Shown here piece after piece: positions 58,653-64,000 of a DNA stretch of 64,000 nucleotides (position 1 is its first letter; every line of letters starts with the position of its first letter). The position numbers were made by a program, and so were the translations under genes. The stretch covers positions 6,076,001-6,140,000 of the forward strand of contig NZ_CP009754.1 in the NCBI RefSeq assembly GCF_000772045.1, read 5' to 3'. The notes below the pieces were generated by a model. That model worked only from the letters and a program-made list of their open reading frames with translations, had not been told where the DNA came from and did not search any database. This stretch comes from Streptomyces sp. CCM_MD2014. Lineage in GTDB: Bacteria > Actinomycetota > Actinomycetes > Streptomycetales > Streptomycetaceae.

Positions 58653-59815
58653 GCCCCGGTCCCCTTGGGGGCGCGCTTCTCCCAGCCCTCGGCCCACAGG
58701 TCGAACCGCGCCTGCTGCTGCGGGAACTCGGCCGCCGCGTCGGTGTCCAGCTCGACGCCGAGACCGGGTGCGTCGGAGAGGTGGAAGCACCCGTCCTCCG
58801 GGTCCACCTGCGGCGCGCCCTTCACGACCTTCTTGATCTCCGCGTCCGCGAAGTCGTTGAAGTGCTCCAGGATCTTGAAGTTCGGGGAGGTGAACCCGAC
58901 CTGGAGGCTGGCGGCGGTGAGCACGGAGCCGCCGACGTTGTGCGGTGCGACCAGCGTGTAGTGGGTCTCGGCGGTCGCGGCCAGCTTCCGGGTCTCCCAG
59001 ATGCCGCCGATGTGACCGACGTCGGGCTGGATGACGTCCACGGACTGGTCCTCGAACAGCTCGCGGAACTCGATCCGGTCGTGGATGCGCTCCCCGGTGG
59101 CGACCGGCATGTCGACCTTCTCGGCGACCTTCTTCAGCGCCTTGAGGTTCTCCGGCGGGACCGGCTCCTCCAGCCAGGCCGGCTTGAACGGCGCGAGTTC
59201 GCGCGCGAGCCGGACGGCGGTGGAGGGCGAGAACCGGCCGTGCATCTCCAGCATCAGCTCGGCGTCCGGCCCGATGGCGTCCCGCACGGCCTCGATCAGC
59301 GACACGGCGTAGTTCGTCTGCTGCTGGTCCAGCTCGAAGTGCCCGGTGCCGAACGGGTCGATCTTCAGCGCCCGGTACCCGCGCTCCATGACCCCCCGCG
59401 CGGCCTTGTGATAGGCCTCGGGCGTCCGCTCGGTGGTGTACCACCCGTTGGCGTACGCCTTGACCTTGTCGGTGACCTTCCCGCCCAGCAGCTGCCACAC
59501 GGGGACGCCGAGGGCCTTGCCCTTGATGTCCCAGCACGCCATCTCCACGACGGCGATGCCGGACATCACGATCTCGCCCGCGCGGCCGTAGTCGCCGTAC
59601 TTCATGCGGCGCACCAGGTCCTCGACAGCGAACGGGTCGGAACCGAGAATGTGGTTGGCCTCGGCCTCCTTCAGGTAGCCGAGGAGCGCGTCGGTGTGGC
59701 CCAGCATCCGGGTCTCGCCGACTCCGGTGATGCCCTCGTCGGTGTGCACCTGGACGTAGGTCAGGTTGCGCCACGGCGTCCCGACCACGTGTGTGCTGAT
59801 TCCGGTGATGCGCAC
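58649..59815 (-). CDS. Mandelate racemase/enolase-superfamily sugar-acid dehydratase (DgoD-like)
   Basis: 388 residues with capping domain and barrel. Metal ligands are EMHGRFSP (glutamate in place of the aspartate of E. coli DgoD, followed by the catalytic histidine), WLEEPV and TGERIHDR; the second base region is VAPHNVGGSVLTAAS. This matches galactonate-dehydratase-like enzymes that turn an aldonate into a 2-keto-3-deoxy acid. GTG with AAGGGCAG upstream is chosen. An IclR-type box is 19 bases before the start, and the gene heads the operon that runs to the aldose epimerase. Confidence 0.87.
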   Translation of the reverse strand: MRITGISTHVVGTPWRNLTYVQVHTDEGITGVGETRMLGHTDALLGYLKEAEANHILGSDPFAVEDLVRRMKYGDYGRAGEIVMSGIAVVEMACWDIKGKALGVPVWQLLGGKVTDKVKAYANGWYTTERTPEAYHKAARGVMERGYRALKIDPFGTGHFELDQQQTNYAVSLIEAVRDAIGPDAELMLEMHGRFSPSTAVRLARELAPFKPAWLEEPVPPENLKALKKVAEKVDMPVATGERIHDRIEFRELFEDQSVDVIQPDVGHIGGIWETRKLAATAETHYTLVAPHNVGGSVLTAASLQVGFTSPNFKILEHFNDFADAEIKKVVKGAPQVDPEDGCFHLSDAPGLGVELDTDAAAEFPQQQARFDLWAEGWEKRAPKGTGA

Positions 59816-59833
59816 GGCGGCTGCCCTTCGCTC

Positions 59834-59851
59834 TGTTCGATATTTCGTCAC
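59834..59851. promoter_or_regulatory. IclR-type box TGTTCG-ATATTT-CGTCAC
   Basis: 19 bases before the dehydratase start; left arm perfect, right arm diverged. A second inverted repeat, ATTTCG and CGAAAT nine bases apart, overlaps it (59842-59862). Confidence 0.55.
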
Positions 59852-60030
59852 TCGTTCGAAATGCTGGCGTGACAGTAAGGACGGTGTGCTCGGAGTGTCA
59901 ATGGGTCGGACACATAACGGTTTCGGCAGTTTCAGAAGCGAGGGGGAAACCGCCCCCGGAGCCTTCCCCACACAACATTCACAGTGACCTCTAGGAACGC
60001 GCCCGCCCCGGAACTTAACCTTCCCGCGTC

Positions 60031-60786
60031 ATGGACTACTGCCACCCGTGCCGACGGCACCTCAACGGCGCCCTCGCCTGCCCGGGGTGCGGCACGCCCG
60101 CCCGCGAACTCCACGCGTCGGACGCCTGCCTGACGGTGGGTGAGGAGACCGCGCCGGCTCCGGTGGGCGAGGGCGGCGCGGTGGCGGCGGCCGCCGAGGC
60201 GCCGGCCCGGGGCGGCCTGCGGGACGACTCCGGCGAGGACCCCGACGACGCCGCACCGGGCGCCCGCTCCAGTCGCCGCGACCGCAAGGCCGCCGCCCAC
60301 CGCAGGCGCCGCCGCCGGACCCTGCTCCTCGTCGGGGGCTTCGTCCTGGCCGCCGGGGGGCTGAGCCTCGCCGAACTCGGCATGGACGCCCCCCACTCCC
60401 CGGACAGGCCGGCCGCGGCGGGCGGCGAGTCGACGGACGGCGGCGCGACCCGCGAGGTGGGGGAGACGTCGGCGATCCCGGCCGACGCCCCCTCGGGGAC
60501 GACTGCGGCCTCGGCCCCGCCGGCCACGAGCGCGTCCGCGTCGACAACGGTGTCGGCGTCCGCGTCGGAGTCCCCGGAGGCGGAGGAGTCGCACACGCCG
60601 ACCGCGTCCGGCGGTCCCGGTGCGTCCCGAGCGCCGGTCCCGAGCACCACCCCGCCCGCGAACCCGGACCCGTCGTCCCCGGAGTCGCACGACGACCCAC
60701 CCCCGTCGGCGACCCCCACCCCGCCGGAATCCCCGGACCCGACCCCGACGGAAACCTGCGACCGCTTCCTGTGGTGGTGCACATAG
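60031..60786 (+). CDS. SCO2400-like zinc-ribbon membrane protein
   Basis: 251 residues. The N-terminal zinc ribbon has cysteines at 4, 7, 17 and 20 (YCHPC, ACPGCG). An acidic and then strongly basic region (RRDRKAAAHRRRRRR) comes before one membrane segment (LLLVGGFVLAAGGLSLAEL, about 97-115). Outside follows a long Ser/Thr/Pro/Ala-rich stalk ending TETCDRFLWWC. The cytoplasmic zinc ribbon with an extracellular stalk is the layout of the Streptomyces SCO2400 family, function unknown. No ribosome site is obvious before the ATG. Confidence 0.8.
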   Translation: MDYCHPCRRHLNGALACPGCGTPARELHASDACLTVGEETAPAPVGEGGAVAAAAEAPARGGLRDDSGEDPDDAAPGARSSRRDRKAAAHRRRRRRTLLLVGGFVLAAGGLSLAELGMDAPHSPDRPAAAGGESTDGGATREVGETSAIPADAPSGTTAASAPPATSASASTTVSASASESPEAEESHTPTASGGPGASRAPVPSTTPPANPDPSSPESHDDPPPSATPTPPESPDPTPTETCDRFLWWCT

Positions 60787-60831
60787 CCGCCGTAGCCGCG
60801 GGCACCGCCCCTGGCCGACCGCGACGCCGGT

Positions 60832-61275
60832 TCAGTCACCCCGCAGCATCGTCACCAGCGCGTCCCGCAAAGCCACCCGCTCCGCCTCGGACAGCCCCGC
60901 CAGCGGCTCCCGCGCGAACCGGAGCGACTCCCGCAGCCCCCGGGCCACCCGGCGTCCCTCCTCCGTCGCCGCCGCGACCTTGACTCGCCGGTCGCCGGGG
61001 TCGGGCCGTCGCTCGACCAGGCCCCGTGCCTCCAGCCGGTCCACGATCCCCGTGACGTTCGACGGCTCGCACCTCAGCTTCTGGGCCAGCTTCCGCATCG
61101 GCAGCGGCTCCAGCGACAGCAGGCTGAGCAGCTTGGCCTGCGCCCCGGTCAGGGCGCGCTCCGCCGCTGCCTCCTCGTAGTCCGCGTGGAAGCGGGCCAC
61201 GACCTCGCCGATCAGCTCGACGACTTCGAGGGTGAGAGCGTCGGGTCGGCGCGTGGTGTCGCGTGGTGTGGCCAT
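60832..61275 (-). CDS. MarR-family transcriptional regulator
   Basis: 147 residues with the MarR winged helix: ALTGAQAKLLSLLS, MRKLAQKLRCEPSNVTGIVDRLEARGLVERRPDPGDRRVKVAAATEEG. The single cysteine is in the recognition helix region (KLRCEPSN), not at the N-terminal position that OhrR uses for peroxide sensing. Divergent from the oxidoreductase gene, with a perfect palindrome between, so it probably represses that gene. An ATG six codons upstream is possible. Confidence 0.88.
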   Translation of the reverse strand: MATPRDTTRRPDALTLEVVELIGEVVARFHADYEEAAAERALTGAQAKLLSLLSLEPLPMRKLAQKLRCEPSNVTGIVDRLEARGLVERRPDPGDRRVKVAAATEEGRRVARGLRESLRFAREPLAGLSEAERVALRDALVTMLRGD

Positions 61276-61327
61276 GGAATCCAGGGTACCCATTTGTTTG
61301 ACAACGTGAAATGTTCAGCCGCATGGT

Positions 61328-61346
61328 TGTTTCAGAGCATGAAACA
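61328..61346. promoter_or_regulatory. MarR-type operator TGTTTCA-GAGCA-TGAAACA
   Basis: Perfect seven-base arms with a five-base centre, 53 bases from the regulator and 57 from the oxidoreductase start. A related element TGAA-ATG-TTCA is at 61307-61317, and a TTGACA hexamer at 61298-61303 could be a -35 for the rightward promoter, placing both elements over the promoter. Confidence 0.75.
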
Positions 61347-61402
61347 TTCTCGGCGAGCAGATCCCGAGGAAGTCCCGAGCAAGCCCCCTGGAAAGGTGCC
61401 CC

Positions 61403-62425
61403 ATGACCGACTCCCCCGCCCTCCCCGCCGTCAACCGTGAATGGCACCTGGTCACCCGCCCGGTCGGCTGGCCCAAGCCCGAGGACTTCGCGCTCGTCGA
61501 GGCGGAGGTTCCCGCCCCGCGTGACGGGCAGGTGCTCGTGCGCAACCTGTACGTCTCCGTCGACCCGTACATGCGCGGCCGCATGAGCGCCGCCAAGTCC
61601 TACGCCGCCCCCTACGAGCTCGGCAAGGTCATGCAGGGCGGCGCGGTCGGCGAGGTCGTCGCCTCCAACGCGGAGGGCTTCGCCGTCGGCGACCACGTCC
61701 TGCACTTCTTCGGCTGGCGCGAGTACGCGGCCGTGGACGCGAAGAACGCCGTCAAGGTGGACCCGGACGCGGCGCCCCTGTCGACGTACCTCGGCGTGCT
61801 CGGCATGACGGGGCTCACCGCCTACGCCGGTCTGCTGCGCACCGCCTCCTTCAAGGAGGGCGACTCCGTCTTCGTCTCCGGCGCCGCGGGTGCCGTCGGC
61901 AGCCAGGTCGGGCAGATCGCGAAGCTCAAGGGCGCCTCGCGCGTCATCGGCTCGGCCGGCTCGGACGAGAAGGTCGGGCTGCTCCTCGACGAGTACGGCT
62001 TCGACGCCGCCTTCAACTACAAGAACGGCCCGGTGAGCGAGCAGCTGCGCGCCGCCGCCCCGGACGGCGTCGACGTCTACTTCGACAACGTCGGCGGCGA
62101 CCACCTGGAGGCGGCCATCGGCTCCCTCAACCTCAACGGACGCATCGCCGTCTGCGGCGCGATCTCCGTCTACAACAACACCGAGCCCGCGCCCGGCCCG
62201 AAGAACCTCGCCCGGCTCATCCAGACCCGCGGCCGCATCGAGGGCTTCCTGGTCGGCGACCACTACGACCTCCAGCCGCAGTTCGTCGAGGAGGTCGGCC
62301 CCTGGGTCCGCTCCGGCGAGCTGAAGTACCGCGAGACGGTCGTCGAGGGCATCGAGAACAACCTGGAGGCGTTCCTCGGCGTCCTGCGCGGCGACAACAC
62401 CGGGAAGATGATCGTGAAGCTCTGA
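61403..62425 (+). CDS. NADP-dependent medium-chain oxidoreductase (alkenal reductase type)
   Basis: 340 residues, zinc-free MDR protein. VSVDPYMRGRM near residue 52, GVLGMTGLTAYAGLL, VSGAAGAVGSQVGQIAK (AxxGxxG NADP loop, about 155-171) and VDVYFDNVGGDHLEAA mark the leukotriene B4 12-hydroxydehydrogenase/curcumin reductase group that reduces alpha,beta-unsaturated carbonyls. It probably detoxifies reactive aldehydes or enones, sensed by the divergent MarR protein. GGAAAGG precedes the ATG. Confidence 0.9.
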   Translation: MTDSPALPAVNREWHLVTRPVGWPKPEDFALVEAEVPAPRDGQVLVRNLYVSVDPYMRGRMSAAKSYAAPYELGKVMQGGAVGEVVASNAEGFAVGDHVLHFFGWREYAAVDAKNAVKVDPDAAPLSTYLGVLGMTGLTAYAGLLRTASFKEGDSVFVSGAAGAVGSQVGQIAKLKGASRVIGSAGSDEKVGLLLDEYGFDAAFNYKNGPVSEQLRAAAPDGVDVYFDNVGGDHLEAAIGSLNLNGRIAVCGAISVYNNTEPAPGPKNLARLIQTRGRIEGFLVGDHYDLQPQFVEEVGPWVRSGELKYRETVVEGIENNLEAFLGVLRGDNTGKMIVKL

Positions 62426-62541
62426 ACCCCGGCAGCGGAGGAGCGGGCTTCCCGGGATTTCCGGCATGCGGTAGCGTCTTTCCGAAATCCGTCGTGATCG
62501 TGGGCGCGAGTCACGGCGGACCGAGGAGGAAGACACCCGTT

Positions 62542-62961
62542 ATGCCCATCCAGCAGTCCGAAGTCCTCTACACCGCCGTCGCCACCGCCGAGAACGGCCG
62601 CGACGGCCGGGTCGCCACCGACGACGGCAAGCTCGACGTGGTCGTGAACCCGCCCAAGGAAATGGGCGGCAGCGGCGCCGGCACCAACCCGGAGCAGCTG
62701 TTCGCCGCCGGGTACAGCGCCTGCTTCCAGGGCGCGCTCGCCGTCGTGGCCCGCCAGGAGGGCGCCGACGTATCCGGTTCGACCGTCACCGCCAAGGTCG
62801 GCATCGGCAAGAACGACGACGGGTTCGGGATCATCGTCGAGATCTCCGCCGAGATCCCGTCCGTCGACGCCGCCACCGCGCGGTCCCTGGTGGAGAAGGC
62901 CCACCAGGTCTGCCCGTACTCGAAGGCGACCCGCGGCAACATCACCGTGACGCTCGCCTGA
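62542..62961 (+). CDS. Organic hydroperoxide resistance protein (Ohr/OsmC)
   Basis: 139 residues. Peroxidatic cysteine C61 in GYSACFQGAL and resolving cysteine C124 in HQVCPYSKAT, the hallmark pair of Ohr. It reduces organic peroxides with lipoyl thiol donors. GGAGGA is about 11 bases before the ATG. It follows the enone reductase after 116 bases, consistent with an electrophile/peroxide defence patch, but it has its own spacing and possibly its own promoter. Confidence 0.93.
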   Translation: MPIQQSEVLYTAVATAENGRDGRVATDDGKLDVVVNPPKEMGGSGAGTNPEQLFAAGYSACFQGALAVVARQEGADVSGSTVTAKVGIGKNDDGFGIIVEISAEIPSVDAATARSLVEKAHQVCPYSKATRGNITVTLA

Positions 62962-63001
62962 CCGGAAACGGGCCTGCGCGCCGACCGGTAGAGTTCCGCC
63001 C

Positions 63002-63826
63002 ATGCGTGATCTCGGGGCGGGGTTCGGTCATCTGCTGAAGGGCCAGCGCTGGGTGGCCCGGCACGGGCGGAGCTACGGCTTCGGCCTCGTCCCGGGCCTG
63101 ATCACCCTGGTCCTCTACCTGGGCGTGCTGGTCGCGCTCGCGCTGTGGGGCGACGACTTCGTCGGCTGGGCCACGCCCTTCGCCGACGACTGGTCTAGCC
63201 CCTGGCTCGGGCTCTTCCGCGGCTTCCTCACCGCCGTGCTGTTCGCCCTCGCCCTGCTGCTGGCCGTGCTCACCTTCACCGCGGTCACCCTGCTGGTCGG
63301 CCAGCCCTTCTACGAGGCCCTCTCCGAGCGGGTCGACCGCGACGTCTCCCCGGACGGCACCGCCCCCGAGTCCGACCTGCCGCTCTGGCGCGAGCTGTGG
63401 ATCTCCGGCCGCGACAGTCTGCGGATCGTCGTCCGCGCCGCGCTCTGGGGCGTGCTGCTCTTCGCGCTCGGCTTCATCCCGGTCGTCGGCCAGACCGTGG
63501 TCCCGGTGATCGGCTTCTTCGTCACCGGCTTCTTCCTCACCGAGGAACTGGCCGCCGTCGCCCTCCAGCGCCGCGGCGTCGAACTGCGCGAGCGCCTCGC
63601 CCTGCTGCGCTCCCGCAAGATGCTGGTCTGGGGCTTCGGCACCCCGCTGGGCGTCTCCTTCCTGGTGCCCTTCGTCGCGGTGTTCCTGATGCCCGGCGCG
63701 GTCGCCGGCGCCACGCTCCTCGCCCGCGAGCTGCTGGGCGAGGAGACCCGCGACGGCGCCGGCGACCCGTCCGAAGGCGGTACGGCCGACACAGCGGTCA
63801 GCCCCGGTCCGGCCCCGCGGCACTGA
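63002..63826 (+). CDS. EI24/CysZ-like membrane protein
   Basis: 274 residues, about five hydrophobic segments, EI24 domain. The start MRDLGAGFGHLLKGQRWV, the VGQPFYEALSERVDRD loop and the segment GFIPVVGQTVVPVIGFFVTGFFLTEELA are typical. E. coli CysZ of this family moves sulphate, but actinobacterial members are uncharacterised. The C-terminus after LLGEE is disordered. The 3' end overlaps the stop region of the convergent partial gene by 29 bases. Confidence 0.85.
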   Translation: MRDLGAGFGHLLKGQRWVARHGRSYGFGLVPGLITLVLYLGVLVALALWGDDFVGWATPFADDWSSPWLGLFRGFLTAVLFALALLLAVLTFTAVTLLVGQPFYEALSERVDRDVSPDGTAPESDLPLWRELWISGRDSLRIVVRAALWGVLLFALGFIPVVGQTVVPVIGFFVTGFFLTEELAAVALQRRGVELRERLALLRSRKMLVWGFGTPLGVSFLVPFVAVFLMPGAVAGATLLARELLGEETRDGAGDPSEGGTADTAVSPGPAPRH

Positions 63827-64000
63827 CCGCCACGGCCACGATCGCCCGCGTCTGCGCCACGATGTCCAGCCGGTTGCGCACGAACCCCGGGTCGGTGACC
63901 GCCCCCGTCGCCGGATCGGTGTTCCGGTCCCCGAACTGCAGCACCGGGGTGTGCACGTGCCCGCCCGGCAGCGTGCCGTGCAGCCCGAGCCGGTCCCGCA
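63798..64000 (-). CDS. Partial gene, C-terminal end only
   Basis: 66 codons to a TGA are visible on the minus strand with normal codon bias (DRLGLHGTLPGGHVHTPVLQ, then VRNRLDIVAQTRAIVAVAV). The start lies beyond the right edge. I do not recognise the family from this fragment; no signal or membrane segment is seen. Confidence 0.6.
   Translation of the reverse strand, partial: RDRLGLHGTLPGGHVHTPVLQFGDRNTDPATGAVTDPGFVRNRLDIVAQTRAIVAVAVSAAGPDRG

Noticed and set aside
60832..61275. OhrR, the usual regulator of Ohr
   Set aside because: The N-terminal peroxide-sensing cysteine of OhrR is missing and the gene is divergent from an enone reductase rather than from ohr.

Overview
The window is typical high-GC actinobacterial DNA and is best read as a Streptomyces chromosome. 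Coding genes are dense with strong third-position G/C bias, Tat signal peptides are frequent, and the gene types are characteristic: MlaE/Mce importer locus, PucR regulator, SCO2400-like protein, DUF6801 protein, MAB_1171c-like membrane proteins and a multiple-monosaccharide ABC importer. No tRNA, rRNA, CRISPR array, insertion sequence or integrase was seen.

Region 1 (1 to about 11.95 kb) looks like a small biosynthetic gene cluster. It holds a DUF1611 protein (cut by the window edge), two ATP-grasp ligases, a DIM6/NTAB flavin reductase, an EPSP-synthase homologue that has lost several catalytic residues, a HisC-like aminotransferase, a 140-residue regulator made of two LuxR-type helix-turn-helix domains, an alpha/beta hydrolase, an HxlR regulator divergent from an atypical SDR, and an MFS exporter. 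The toolkit (aminotransferase, SDR, amino-acid ligases, exporter) suggests a modified amino acid joined into a small peptide-like product, but the product cannot be named.

Region 2 (about 12 to 14.3 kb, 19.1 to 31 kb and 51.2 to 59.9 kb) is carbohydrate uptake and breakdown. An IclR regulator sits with an SMP-30 lactonase. An ABC importer without its own ATPase is followed by a GH51 arabinofuranosidase, with a GH35-like secreted protein and a GH43 arabinanase nearby. Further right is an operon with a ChvE/GguA/GguB-type importer, aldose 1-epimerase, TIM-barrel-like protein, zinc dehydrogenase and sugar-acid dehydratase. Copies of an inverted repeat TGTTCG-N6-CGAACA, of varying quality, lie upstream of the IclR gene, the arabinose-type importer, the arabinanase, the dehydratase and the TIM-barrel-like gene, which suggests one dispersed regulon. 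The importer and arabinanase promoters also share an identical -35/LacI-type operator block.

Region 3 (14.5 to 19.0 kb, minus strand) is a four-gene operon: an ImmA/IrrE-like metallopeptidase (HEVWH), two paralogous MAB_1171c-like membrane proteins and an FAD oxidoreductase, mostly with overlapping starts. I know of no described function for this set.

Region 4 (31.9 to 49.5 kb) contains three secreted proteins of unknown role, then divergently an Mce operon: MlaF-type ATPase, two YrbE/MlaE permeases, six Mce/MlaD proteins, four Mce-associated membrane proteins in an A-B-A-B order, and a secreted lytic transglycosylase with a low-complexity tail. A PLP aminotransferase with a long Pro/Ala tail converges on it.

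The right end (60 to 64 kb) holds an SCO2400-like membrane protein, a MarR regulator divergent from an NADP-dependent oxidoreductase with a perfect operator-like repeat between them, an Ohr/OsmC peroxidase, an EI24/CysZ-like membrane protein and a partial gene at the edge.
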